Below, piece after piece: positions 34,300 to 43,956 of a DNA stretch of 64,000 bases. Within the stretch, counting starts at the first letter, position 1. Each line of letters starts with the position of its first letter. Source of the stretch: Aquibacillus sediminis (lineage in GTDB: Bacteria; Bacillota; Bacilli; Bacillales; Amphibacillaceae); contig NZ_SZNM01000013.1 of the NCBI RefSeq assembly GCF_005870085.1, positions 1 to 64,000 on the forward strand, in the 5' to 3' direction. The position numbers were made by a program, and so were the translations under genes. A model generated the notes under the pieces. That model worked only from the letters and a program-made list of their open reading frames with translations. It did no database searches and was not told where the DNA came from.

Positions 34300-35759
34300 T
34301 ACAACCTCCTCCCCCGTTTATTCATTGCTTCGATCGACTTCACCGCTTTTACAATTGCCTCTGTTTTTCCATCATGAAAAAACACGACTTCTCCTGTTGG
34401 ATCTTTCGGACTTCTGCCGGCGCGACCAGCGATTTGCACTAGAGCAGCTTCATCAAACACATGGTGTCCCGCATCCAAAATCACCACATCTACCGATGGA
34501 AAGGTAACACCACGTTCGAGGATCGTCGTGGTTACGAGCACGTTATAGGCTTTGTTACGGAACTGTTGGACTTTTTCGGCACGATCATGATCAGCGGCAT
34601 GAACGGATTTGATTGTTTGACCACTGCTAGCAAAATATTTCTGCAATGTACGTGTTAGCTTTTCTGCAAGTTCGATGGTTGGCACAAAGATCAATAACTG
34701 CCGATCAGGGTGGGAGCGTTGCTTGTACCATGTAAAAAAGGCTTTTGGCGGTTGGTGTTTTGCTAGGTCCTTTTTTAATTGCCAACACAGTTGTAAGATT
34801 GGGACAGGTAATGGGTGACCATGAAAGCGGACAGGGACAAATACGGTAGCAAGTTTACCTGCACGCACTCGTTTGCGGTGTTGTTTTCGTGGAGTGGCGG
34901 TTAAGTAAATGCGAGCAGCAGTTGGTTTGACGGCACGATTGGCTGCGAACAGTAATGATGGATCATGGTGGAATGGGAAAGCATCGATTTCATCTATAAT
35001 CATCCCATCGAACGCGTGAGCAAATCGCAGTAACTGGTGCGTGGTGGCAATCACAAATTGACCTGGGGTATCTTTCTGTTCACTTCCTCCATACAACCCT
35101 TGAATGGAGGTATGAGGAAAGGCGGTGCGAAAGCGTGGCACTAGCTCACGAACAACATCCGCTCGTGGTGTTGCTAAACAAACACGTTTACCTTGTTCAA
35201 GCAGTGCAGCAATGCCAGCAAACACCATTTCAGTTTTCCCAGCCCCACAGACCGCCCAACAAAGTAATTCTGCCTTTGGTGTAGTCATGCTCTTGACGAT
35301 TTGATCGGAAGCATGTTGTTGGTAGGTGGTTAAGTTACCATCCCAGTGACAGGCATGGTCCTGTTGTGACCAATTAGGCGATGGGCCTGTCCAATAATAG
35401 AGCGGTTCACAGGCTAGCACGCGGCCCATTTCGATACAGTTGCGACAATACACGTGGGTTTCATCGCATCTAGCACAAGGAATGGGAGCGAAATGCCTTT
35501 TGGCGCGGGTACCACAACGTCTGCAGCGATGTCCCCATAGATGTTTTTCAATTGATGGTATGGCAGTGAATAATTGATTGATAAGATAGCTACGAAAGGT
35601 GGGATCGTCAAGTGGAATTTCTTCTCGAATTAGTAATTTTCCGTGGAACTGACTGGCATGATCATCGTTGAAGGGTGCTGATGAAGGTTGACTAGGAGTG
35701 GGAATCCATTCATAGGTGGGGGTAATCAATGACCGAGCCGAGTGAATGAACGACTTCAT
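34299..35759 (-). CDS. comFA: ComFA, ATP-dependent DNA translocase of competence
   Basis: The 486-residue superfamily 2 helicase has a four-cysteine zinc region (CRRCG, CARCDETHVYCRNC, about 80-110), Walker A (CGAGKTEM), the DEID box (MIIDEIDAF), the TATP motif and a C-terminal helicase domain ending QIAGRAGRSPKDPTGEVVFF. ComFA powers entry of single-stranded DNA through ComEC. A GGTGTCAG/CTGACACC hairpin (about 35785-35807) lies in the leader. First gene of comFA-comFC-yvyF. Confidence 0.95.
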   Translation of the reverse strand: MKSFIHSARSLITPTYEWIPTPSQPSSAPFNDDHASQFHGKLLIREEIPLDDPTFRSYLINQLFTAIPSIEKHLWGHRCRRCGTRAKRHFAPIPCARCDETHVYCRNCIEMGRVLACEPLYYWTGPSPNWSQQDHACHWDGNLTTYQQHASDQIVKSMTTPKAELLCWAVCGAGKTEMVFAGIAALLEQGKRVCLATPRADVVRELVPRFRTAFPHTSIQGLYGGSEQKDTPGQFVIATTHQLLRFAHAFDGMIIDEIDAFPFHHDPSLLFAANRAVKPTAARIYLTATPRKQHRKRVRAGKLATVFVPVRFHGHPLPVPILQLCWQLKKDLAKHQPPKAFFTWYKQRSHPDRQLLIFVPTIELAEKLTRTLQKYFASSGQTIKSVHAADHDRAEKVQQFRNKAYNVLVTTTILERGVTFPSVDVVILDAGHHVFDEAALVQIAGRAGRSPKDPTGEVVFFHDGKTEAIVKAVKSIEAMNKRGRRL

Positions 35760-35857
35760 TTGATCATCTCCAATAATTGGCTAGGTGTCAGAATACCTGA
35801 CACCTCCATTTTTTATTTATGGGTTGTTGCTTTTTGTGTCATAGTTGATAGATTATA

Positions 35858-36406
35858 CGACGTAACTGTACATGACTTATGTCCATTATTAATATGGTTA
35901 GCGCACTGGATAGCGCTGCGGAAATACACTACACTTTCCTGTGGGGGGGCGAGCCTCGCTCGTACCTCACTGCGGGTTCTCACCGATAATAAATTAAGGA
36001 CCACAGGCTAAAACATCCTTGTCGGACAACGCCTGCATGACCCTCGTCGGGCCTCAGGAGTATCCGGTGTATTTCCTCCACTTTATTTAGCATCGTAATT
36101 TTATAGATGTTTGCTTTATTATACGTACAGAAAAATCCCTTTTTTAGTAGATAACAATGAACTCAGATTCAACAATGATTGGTATAGCTATTTTATCTGA
36201 CGTAAATCAGAAAACCACCAACAGCGTAGGTAGAATACGGAGACTCCTATGGGAACAGCACGAGCCGAAGATCCACTTGGTAAAGTGGTTTCCTTTACCA
36301 AGTTAGCTGAGGCCGTGCCCATGGAAAGCGGAGTATTCTACCGAAGCGATGGTACTTCACTCATTTGCAATCAGAAAAATGGTAATCATCTATTAAAGTT
36401 ATGTCG
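35858..36406 (+). repeat. Dispersed two-hairpin element, copy 3
   Basis: Ends CGACGTAACT (35858-35867) and AGTTATGTCG (36397-36406) are inverted. The left half is about 35910-36085, with an inserted cassette (GGACCACAGGCTAAAACATC ... CGTCGGGCC). The right half, 36218-36352, is the best-preserved example, with an 11-bp internal inverted repeat ACTTGGTAAAG/CTTTACCAAGT. It abuts the 3' end of degV and separates it from comFA. Confidence 0.83.
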
Positions 36407-36412
36407 GAATCC

Positions 36413-37261
36413 TTATTTTTTATACCAAGCTAGCCCAATTGCACCTTCCCCAAGGTGGGTACCGATGACAGGGCCAAAATAACTGATCGAAACTTCCGCA
36501 TTATCATATTTCGCTTCCAGTTCTTGCTTGAACTTTTCTGCATCTTGTTGGCGTTGGGCATGGATAACGGTTGCCTTAATTGGCACACCTGTGTCGGCAT
36601 CTTTAGCAAACAAGTCTTGAATACGGTTGAGCGCGCGTTTTTTTGTCCGAATTTTTTCAAATGGCACAATTTTTTTATCGACAAAATGGAGTAATGGCTT
36701 TACTTGTAACATGCTACCAACCAAGACTTGAGCACCATTTAATCGACCACCACGATGAAGATTACTTAAATCATCAACCATAAAATAAGCACGGATGGAT
36801 TGTTTCATTTCATCCAAACGGGCAAGGATCTCTTCAACCGATGCACGTTGTTCGGCCATCGCTGCTGCTTCTAAAACGTAATGGCCCTGTGCCATCGCAC
36901 TAATTTCTGAATCATAAGGATAGACCTCAAGATCTTCCACCATATTTCCTGCCGCAACAGCAGATTGGTACGTACCGCTAATCCCACTTGATAAATGAAT
37001 CGAGATGACGGCATCATAGTCTTTCGCTAATTCTTCATAAATACTAGTTAGCGCACCAATCGACGGTTGGGATGTTTTCGGTAAATCTTTGGCGTCTCTT
37101 ATCATTTCATAAAATTCATCTGTCGTTAAATCAATTTCTTCACGATAAGACTCATTACCAAATGAAACGTTAAGTGGCACCATATGTACATTCCATTGAT
37201 CACGAATCGAAGCTGGAATATATGCCGTACTATCTGTTAACACAGCAATCTTCACATACAT
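36413..37261 (-). CDS. degV: DegV family fatty-acid-binding protein
   Basis: The 282-residue protein matches DegV: KIAVLTDSTAYIPASIRDQW, VSFGNESYREEIDLTTDEFY, KTSQPSIGALTSIYEEL, HLSSGISGTYQSAV and FGPVIGTHLGEGAIGLAWYKK. The family binds fatty acids and can act as the FakB partner of a fatty acid kinase. It lies between degU and comFA, as in B. subtilis. The stop is 7 bases from the end of a dispersed repeat element. Confidence 0.94.
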   Translation of the reverse strand: MYVKIAVLTDSTAYIPASIRDQWNVHMVPLNVSFGNESYREEIDLTTDEFYEMIRDAKDLPKTSQPSIGALTSIYEELAKDYDAVISIHLSSGISGTYQSAVAAGNMVEDLEVYPYDSEISAMAQGHYVLEAAAMAEQRASVEEILARLDEMKQSIRAYFMVDDLSNLHRGGRLNGAQVLVGSMLQVKPLLHFVDKKIVPFEKIRTKKRALNRIQDLFAKDADTGVPIKATVIHAQRQQDAEKFKQELEAKYDNAEVSISYFGPVIGTHLGEGAIGLAWYKK

Positions 37262-37309
37262 CGTACCTTTCCATTTTAGGTTTTGTATATCTCATAAGTA
37301 TTGATATTT

Positions 37310-37480
37310 GTTTATACGCGCAATACTCCCATCCTATAAAAAAGTATGAGTATCATAACGCTACGGAAATACACTGCGCTTTCCACGGGCGGCTGATGAG
37401 CCTCCTCGTTCGTTCCTCACTGCGGGGTCTCACCTAGGCCTTTCCTCCCGTAGGAGTCTCCGTATATTTCCTCCGCTGAT
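37310..37480 (+). repeat. Solitary left half of the dispersed element
   Basis: A left-half hairpin (GGAAATACACTGCGCTTTCC ... GGAGTCTCCGTATATTTCC) preceded by TTTATACGCGCAATACTCCC, which resembles the left terminal repeat. No right half follows; 37481-37836 is AT-rich and holds nothing I recognise. Confidence 0.75.
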
Positions 37481-37836
37481 TATGTGTTTTGTAATTTTGT
37501 AAGATTTATTATGATAAACAAATTGAATAAATAGCATTCATTTTAAGTGATGTAGCTACTCCTTATCACTAATACAAAACTTATACTATCATACACATGA
37601 TGCGAAACATCAAAAAAGTTCCAGTTTCTTTGTGAGTTATAACTCTGTCAAGGTAGCAGCATAACCCTTTAAAAGTAGAATGGAAATAGGCAACTCATCA
37701 CAATTATGTGTATAAAAATAAATAAGTACAATACAAAAACAGCCTAAGTTTATATTACAAACTTATTCGTTATTATCGATCACTAGTACTACTATTCACA
37801 TGTTCAGCAAAAAACATGAACATGTTTAGCAAATCG

Positions 37837-38517
37837 TTATACTTCCACCCAGCCGTTGCGGATTGCTTCTACGACAGCCTGTGTCCGGTCGTTTACTTTC
37901 ATTTTTTGTAAAATATTGCTGACATGGTTTTTGACGGTTTTTTCACTAATGAACAATGTCTCAGAAACGCCTCGATTACTTTTCCCATCTGCAAGCAGTT
38001 GTAGTACTTCACATTCCCGTCTAGTTAGTAAATGTAATGGTTTGCGTATCTCTATATCTTTCGGTGCCTCTTCAAAGTTTGAGCTTTGTTCCAACAAGCG
38101 ACGGTATTCACGCACAAGGTTATGGGTTACTTTGGGATGAAGGTAGGAACCTCCTTGACTAACAACTTTGATTGCATCAATTAGTGCATTGGAATCCATC
38201 TCTTTTAACAAATATCCTTGTGCACCCGTTTTCAGTGCATGGGTTACATAGTTTTCATCATCGTGAATCGAAAGAATAATCACTTTCACGTCAGGGAACT
38301 TACGCACTAAGTCTCCTGTCGCTTCGACCCCGTTCTGGTGCGGCATATTAATATCCATTAACACGACATCAGGTTGGTATGTCTCAACAAGTTGGATCGC
38401 ATTCGTTCCGTCATCGCCCTCTGCTACGACCTCGAATGAAGATTCAAATTCTAGTATGCGTTTTACGCCTTCTCTAAATAGTTTGTGATCATCTATTAAT
38501 AATAGTTTGGTTGTCAT
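37837..38517 (-). CDS. degU: Response regulator DegU
   Basis: The 226-residue protein has a full receiver ([20 protein letters not shown], phosphorylation site [13 protein letters not shown], lysine in [10 protein letters not shown]) and a LuxR helix-turn-helix ([40 protein letters not shown]). DegU controls exoenzymes, competence, biofilm and, when phosphorylated, flagellar genes. I start at the ATG at 38517 (GGAGGAG 6-7 bases upstream). It follows degS. Confidence 0.96.
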   Translation of the reverse strand: MTTKLLLIDDHKLFREGVKRILEFESSFEVVAEGDDGTNAIQLVETYQPDVVLMDINMPHQNGVEATGDLVRKFPDVKVIILSIHDDENYVTHALKTGAQGYLLKEMDSNALIDAIKVVSQGGSYLHPKVTHNLVREYRRLLEQSSNFEEAPKDIEIRKPLHLLTRRECEVLQLLADGKSNRGVSETLFISEKTVKNHVSNILQKMKVNDRTQAVVEAIRNGWVEV

Positions 38518-38651
38518 TTCTGCTCCTCCTATCATTTTTCTCTGTTATGAAACGTATTTCAACGATTAAAATCAATATTATCCTGTTTTTAAAACTGTTG
38601 TACGGACAGCATTTGGTTCTATTATACATGATTTTAAACGAATTGTGTCGA

Positions 38652-39797
38652 TTAATTTTGGTTTATCGGCACAACAATCATCACTCTCGTTCCACTACCT
38701 GGTATCGAATCAATTGTTAAATCACCATCAAGCATGTCCACTCGTTCTTTCATTCCAACAATACCAAATGAATTGGCTTTTGTTTCGTTCACGTCAAATC
38801 CACTGCCATTGTCTTTGATTAGAATCTGGACACGAGCATTGGTTATTTCTAATTTCACATCAACTTTAGTTGGTGAAGCATGTTTGATCGCATTTTGTAC
38901 CGATTCCTGAACCAATCGATATAACGCGACTTCATATTTACTATCCAACCGTTTTTCCTTGGATATCGGTGTAAACCGAATCGAAGCATTACTTGTCTCT
39001 GATGCAGTATCTAAATATTTTTTGATTGCTGGTACTAAGCCTAAATCATCCAATACCATTGGACGTAAATCATAAATAATGCGTCTTACTTGTTGCAACG
39101 AACCTCGTACCATTTGTTTGACACTTTTTATTTCTGTCAGTGTTTCTTCTACACTACGTTCACGAAATGTTTTGTCGACAATTTCACTTCGAATCAATAT
39201 ATTGGCAAGTACTTGCGCAGGACCATCATGCATTTCCCGCGCTAGTCGTTGTCGTTCTTCTTCTTGTGCCTCGATAATTTGCAGGCCGAATTGCTGTTTT
39301 AATTGTGCATCCTGAATGATTTCGGTTACTTGCTGAAAATCATCTTTCAAGTAATTCAGTACGACAGAAATTTTCCCCACAAGTCCATCTGCTCGTTCGA
39401 CTGTTTGCTCGATCGATTTTAAGCGACGTTCGAGTTCATTACGTTTTTCTTGAAGATTTTTTTCCTTTTCTCGTTTCATCGTTAATTCGGTTTGTAGTTG
39501 ATGGGTTTGCTCATACACTTCACGTATCTGTTCTTCCGAATGATTTCGAAAATCTTTGTTTACTTCTGACAAACGATTTCTCGAGAGTCGTGTTTTCCGT
39601 TCCAGTTCATCACCTGCATCAATCACTTCAACGATTTGATGTTTGATTTGTTCAAGTTCATGTTGCAATTGCTCATATTCTTTGCGAGAATCTTCACTAA
39701 TTGAAAATACTTCATCCTTGCTGTTTTGAACCGTTTCTACCATCTCATCAATAATATAATCTAACGTTTTTTGATCGTAATCATTATTCTTAGTCAT
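38652..39797 (-). CDS. degS: Sensor histidine kinase DegS
   Basis: The 381-residue cytoplasmic kinase has a long coiled-coil sensor region (1-175), the HisKA_3 box with its histidine (EERQRLAREMHDGPAQVLAN, about 190) and an ATPase domain (VALYRLVQESVQNAIKHASP, IKDNGSGFDV). It phosphorylates DegU. There is no membrane segment, as in B. subtilis DegS. Confidence 0.96.
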   Translation of the reverse strand: MTKNNDYDQKTLDYIIDEMVETVQNSKDEVFSISEDSRKEYEQLQHELEQIKHQIVEVIDAGDELERKTRLSRNRLSEVNKDFRNHSEEQIREVYEQTHQLQTELTMKREKEKNLQEKRNELERRLKSIEQTVERADGLVGKISVVLNYLKDDFQQVTEIIQDAQLKQQFGLQIIEAQEEERQRLAREMHDGPAQVLANILIRSEIVDKTFRERSVEETLTEIKSVKQMVRGSLQQVRRIIYDLRPMVLDDLGLVPAIKKYLDTASETSNASIRFTPISKEKRLDSKYEVALYRLVQESVQNAIKHASPTKVDVKLEITNARVQILIKDNGSGFDVNETKANSFGIVGMKERVDMLDGDLTIDSIPGSGTRVMIVVPINQN

Positions 39798-39899
39798 AAG
39801 TCCATCGCCACCTTACTTGTTTGATTGGCTATTATGTAAAAAAATTTTTGTTTATAACCATGGGGGAAAATCCACCATACCTATATTGAGACGTTCTAA

Positions 39900-40165
39900 C
39901 ATACTCTTTAAAATGAGTGCTAAACTAGCGCTGCGGAAAAACACTCGCTTTCCATGGGGAACGCTTCAGCCTCCTCGCTCGCAAAGAACGCTCACTGCGG
40001 GGTCTTCAGACTGTTCCTTTCCCATAGGAGTCTCGCATTTTTCCGCAGCTTTTAAAGTTTTCTGTTTCTAGAGATAAAAATCCATAAAAAATTAAATTTT
40101 AATAACTATATCTCTCGATAATCAGAACACTGCAAACAGCGGATTCATAATACAGAGACACCTCA
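39900..40165 (+). repeat. Degenerate copy of the dispersed element
   Basis: A variant left half at 39905-40052 (GCTGCGGAAAAACACTCGCT ... GCATTTTTCCGCAGC) is followed by a decayed start of a right half at about 40128-40165 (AACAGCGGATTCATAATACAG). Terminal repeats are not clear. It lies in the divergent gap between degS and yvyE. Confidence 0.65.
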
Positions 40166-40437
40166 TTAAAACAGATTTCTGGATACGATGTATCATACCA
40201 AAGCCTTAAAACAAAGCACAGCACTTTACTATCATTAGAATGAACAATACTATCAATTATTGGATTAATATCAACTTCCAAAATATATAGCAACTTAGCT
40301 ACGTTAATCTTTTTTCAAATTAAAATAATAGGTAAAAAGCCAAATCATTTGTATAATGTACTCATAGCAAATTTTGTCATTATTACTCATATATAATGTC
40401 ACTTTATATAATGATTGGTTAGGAGGCAGATTGCAAG

Positions 40438-41073
40438 GTGTTAAATCAATATTATACCGTTAAATTGGAAGGGTCTGATGAACAGACCATTCAGAAATCT
40501 CGATTTATTGGCTATGTAAAACGTGTCGAAACGGAAGAACAAGCACAAGCATTCATCCAAGTAATTAAAAAGAAGCATCATGATGCCACCCATAACTGTT
40601 CTGCATACATGATTGGTGAACATGATCAAATCCAAAAAGCAAATGATGATGGAGAACCTAGCGGTACAGCTGGTGTCCCTATTTTAGATGTATTAAAGAA
40701 AAAAGGCTTAAAAGATACAGCAGTCGTAATCACTCGTTACTTCGGTGGTATTAAATTAGGTGCAGGTGGCTTAATTCGCGCCTATTCAAGTACAACCTCG
40801 TTAGCAATCAACACGACCGGTGTTGTCAAACGTCAACTCATGAAAGAAATGATCGTCTCAGCTGACTATACCCTTCTTGGCAAACTTGAAAACGCGTTAC
40901 GTAATTCTCACTACCTATTAGAAAACATTAACTATCTAGATCATGTTGAATTACAAGTATATGTCGAAAATGAAGAACAACAAGCATTTCGTGACTGGAT
41001 GATCGACTTCACCAGTGATCAAGTGACCGTAACCGAGGGTGATGTCACCTACATCGAAATCGATGTCACATGA
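40438..41073 (+). CDS. yvyE: YigZ/IMPACT family protein YvyE
   Basis: The 211-residue protein has the UPF0029 N-terminal domain (KSRFIGYVKRVETEEQAQAF, THNCSAYMIG, DDGEPSGTAGVPILDVL, VVITRYFGGIKLGAGGLIRA YSS) and a C-terminal DUF1949 domain. IMPACT relatives bind or affect ribosome-associated GCN1 in eukaryotes; the bacterial role is unclear. The start is GTG with AGGAGG 11 bases upstream. It lies divergent from degS, as in B. subtilis. Confidence 0.94.
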   Translation: MLNQYYTVKLEGSDEQTIQKSRFIGYVKRVETEEQAQAFIQVIKKKHHDATHNCSAYMIGEHDQIQKANDDGEPSGTAGVPILDVLKKKGLKDTAVVITRYFGGIKLGAGGLIRAYSSTTSLAINTTGVVKRQLMKEMIVSADYTLLGKLENALRNSHYLLENINYLDHVELQVYVENEEQQAFRDWMIDFTSDQVTVTEGDVTYIEIDVT

Positions 41074-41321
41074 CGCTGTCGAAACCAATAAAATATTTCC
41101 TCGGAAATGAATTATAGGTAATGATACACAAATATGTCGAGCCAACGTACATAACATTGAGTGAAACTTGTCATAGACTTGATTGAGGTTTTTTTGTTAG
41201 TAGTTGTCCTTTTCATGGGAGACATCAAAACAATTTCAGCAGTTCTACATTGAAGTACAAAACGTATTTAAGAGGAAAATAGTTACACAATCAACAAACT
41301 AAATAACATTACATTGGTAAG

Positions 41322-41360
41322 AAAAACGCTCAGATTTCAAAAAGAACTCTGAGCGTTTTT
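41322..41360. terminator. Bidirectional terminator
   Basis: AAAAACGCTCAGA pairs with TCTGAGCGTTTTT around a 13-base loop. It serves yvyE (+) and possibly the LuxR operon (-) in the gap 41074-41690, which otherwise holds nothing I recognise. Confidence 0.75.
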
Positions 41361-41690
41361 GACACTCTCTTTCCTATCCAAAGCCAGTTGTTTGAGGAGA
41401 AAAAACGAAAGTGATTTCCTGTTTCAATTCTTCGCGGACATTTAGCACGTCCTGCCTTTTTGAAGGGAGAAACGGTCATTTATTCCGTTAAAATGATGAA
41501 ATAAGATAAAAACTGGCTAATATAAAACGAACGAATAGAGGAACAAAATGTCCAGTTCGCCATCAAAAAAGAATGTTTTTCATAAAATAAAGGAATAAAT
41601 GTCCGCCCCACCTTTGGAAACAGTATGAGTCCGAACTTCCCGCAATTCAAAGCGCCAACTATCACTCATCTACACTCAGCTCAAACCACG

Positions 41691-43706
41691 TCACTGCTCC
41701 AAACACAACCGATAACTCTTCGCAATTGCCTCAGAACGATCCCTTACTTGCAACTTCCTAAAAATACTCGTGATATGATTTTTCACCGTATGCTCGCTTA
41801 TAAATAAAGTCGCAGCAATTTCACTGTTGTGAATCCCTGCAATCACATGCTCAAGTACTTCCAATTCACGCTTCGATAAATTAAATTGATTTTTAATAAT
41901 TCCTAAATCCAATTGCTCCTTTTGTTGAACTGGAGCAGCGTTAGCAACATCCGATTCCAATGTTTGTCGAAACGTAAATGTCGATAATCGTAACACGAGT
42001 TCTTGTTGGATGTCTGTTTTCGTTTCTGGAAATGCTTGATGTTCGGCAAAATAATCGACTATATACAAAAAATGACCTAGAGGGGAACGAGATTTTTTTA
42101 TTGGTTGCTTGCCATTATTCAATTGGTTATAACTAACGATGATATCAACCACTCTAGGATCAATCTGTTGTTTCAGCAAAAACGATTCAGAATAAGCCGA
42201 CAACATACACGCTTCTTTACAGAGAGTGATGTCCTCATAACTAAAATCTAATACGCTTGCAAAATCTTGTATATGTATCAACATTTTTTGGCTATGGTGA
42301 TAGTGTTCTGGCTTGAATGCCTCCACTGCAGTGAAAAAATTGGCAACCTGGTCTTGTCCAGCATTTTTTTGCTCTTGGCCTATTAAATCGATGGTAACTG
42401 CACCAACTTGACTGATACTTGCCACCAAATCGATCACTTGTTGGTCTGTTTGCTCGTCTGGTAAATGAATCGTTAGCAAACCAATAAACCGCTCATTCCT
42501 AACTAATGGAAATTCATAGACAAACTCATTCCATGGTGTTTGCCATTTCTGTGCGGCCATGTTCTTAGGATTGACAGTTCCATTGACATACCTCGCCTTG
42601 ATCGATTGGGTATATTGTTCAATCAAATCTTGAGAAATCCCTCTCGCATATAGCTGTGGGGCAGCCAAATTAGCTTGTTGATGAACAAACACAGAAGAAA
42701 ATTTACTTTTTACCAGTACCATTGTCATATCGATTAGCACGTAAGCGATCTGTCTTAGATCCTTCATGTTAGAAATAATTGAAAATATTTCCTTAAGCAC
42801 TTGTAACCTTGTATTCACATTGTATAACTTCGTGTTTAGTGCTTCGATCGTAAGGTTTTGTTCAATCATCTCAAACGTATGTCGTATCACGAAGCTTGTT
42901 TCTAACGAAATTTCATGAAAAAGCGTTGTTCCACCAAACACAAGCCCAACACATTGATTGTCATTTAGGAGTGGATAACAAAATAGCGCCTTAGGACGTA
43001 AGCCATACGGGTGCAAATATCCATTGCGCAAATCATGTTCAACCTGGTTCCAGACTTTATAGTTTTTGGAAATGGATGCTTGTCCTAAAAATCCTTGGCC
43101 AAAAGAAAATTTGTAGCCCTCTAGCGATACATTTTCAGATCCAAAAAAAGAGGTTACTTCAAAGCTATCCTCCATTGTCGGCCTTGCAATGCCAGCAAAA
43201 TCAAGGTCAGAAAAGTCGCTAACCATCCGCTCATAGAACCAAGTACGGTCCAATATATCTGATTGTTGCTCGACATTGGTAAGTTCATGTGCAAGCGACA
43301 ATATATCATACATTACTTGCTTTTTTTCACTATTTAGTTGTTGGAGAATTTTTTGTAGACTTGATAATCTTTGTCGAGCTGACTCGACTTCCTGGTCGGA
43401 CAGTTTTGGAAAATTCTTATCACATTCAGAAGTGACAAAAGGACCCGCTAACAGATAATCGTTTTCAGATAACGAAACAATCAAGTATTTCGTCCCAATT
43501 GGAAACGAAAATGGGGACTCAATCATTGCCACTGATTGAAAGGACGTATATTCATCAACGACATTTCGTAATGTCTCGGTATAGTAAGTGGGATTGGTCT
43601 CTGCGCTTTTGTAGAAATCATTAGCTTGTTGATCCAAAATCACAACCGGTACCTTAAGCACCGATTGATAGACAGGTAGAAGCGGCTCAATCAGCCTTTT
43701 CATCAT
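41691..43706 (-). CDS. GAF-containing LuxR-type transcription regulator
   Basis: This 671-residue protein has two GAF-like domains (about 155-290, FSFGQGFLGQASISKNYKVW; about 310-455) and, after a helical region, a C-terminal LuxR helix-turn-helix (about 600-665, LSKRELEVLEHVIAGIHNSE IAATLFISEHTVKNHITSIF). No receiver, kinase or membrane segment is seen, so the GAF domains probably sense a small molecule. It is the last of three genes with the KaiC-like ATPase and a 75-aa protein. Target genes are unknown. Confidence 0.85.
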   Translation of the reverse strand: MMKRLIEPLLPVYQSVLKVPVVILDQQANDFYKSAETNPTYYTETLRNVVDEYTSFQSVAMIESPFSFPIGTKYLIVSLSENDYLLAGPFVTSECDKNFPKLSDQEVESARQRLSSLQKILQQLNSEKKQVMYDILSLAHELTNVEQQSDILDRTWFYERMVSDFSDLDFAGIARPTMEDSFEVTSFFGSENVSLEGYKFSFGQGFLGQASISKNYKVWNQVEHDLRNGYLHPYGLRPKALFCYPLLNDNQCVGLVFGGTTLFHEISLETSFVIRHTFEMIEQNLTIEALNTKLYNVNTRLQVLKEIFSIISNMKDLRQIAYVLIDMTMVLVKSKFSSVFVHQQANLAAPQLYARGISQDLIEQYTQSIKARYVNGTVNPKNMAAQKWQTPWNEFVYEFPLVRNERFIGLLTIHLPDEQTDQQVIDLVASISQVGAVTIDLIGQEQKNAGQDQVANFFTAVEAFKPEHYHHSQKMLIHIQDFASVLDFSYEDITLCKEACMLSAYSESFLLKQQIDPRVVDIIVSYNQLNNGKQPIKKSRSPLGHFLYIVDYFAEHQAFPETKTDIQQELVLRLSTFTFRQTLESDVANAAPVQQKEQLDLGIIKNQFNLSKRELEVLEHVIAGIHNSEIAATLFISEHTVKNHITSIFRKLQVRDRSEAIAKSYRLCLEQ

Positions 43707-43715
43707 AAGGGTTCC

Positions 43716-43943
43716 TTATAATACTTCTTCCACGGGTTGAACGTAACGATAGATTTCATTACTGCCCAACCCTACTTTCTCCACGATCGCCAATGTTTCT
43801 AATTCTACTAGCACCACTTCTAACTCTTTTGGACTTTTCCCTAATCGTGTCGACAACCCTTCCACTGTTTCAAATGCAAAAGGATTGCTTTCAAAAAAAT
43901 GGATGCATTCTATTTGTAAAGGTAAATACTCTGCTTTACTCAA
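43716..43943 (-). CDS. Small winged-helix-like protein in the KaiC-LuxR operon
   Basis: I start this 75-residue protein at a TTG (43943) with AGGTGAG upstream, which removes an overlap with the ATPase gene. The pattern HFFESNPFAFETVEGLSTRL GKSPKELEVVLVELETLAIV EKVG resembles a winged helix (helix, recognition helix, wing), but it could bind protein rather than DNA. It lies 13 bases after the ATPase stop and 9 bases before the LuxR gene. Confidence 0.7.
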   Translation of the reverse strand: MSKAEYLPLQIECIHFFESNPFAFETVEGLSTRLGKSPKELEVVLVELETLAIVEKVGLGSNEIYRYVQPVEEVL

Positions 43944-43956
43944 AATCTCACCTACT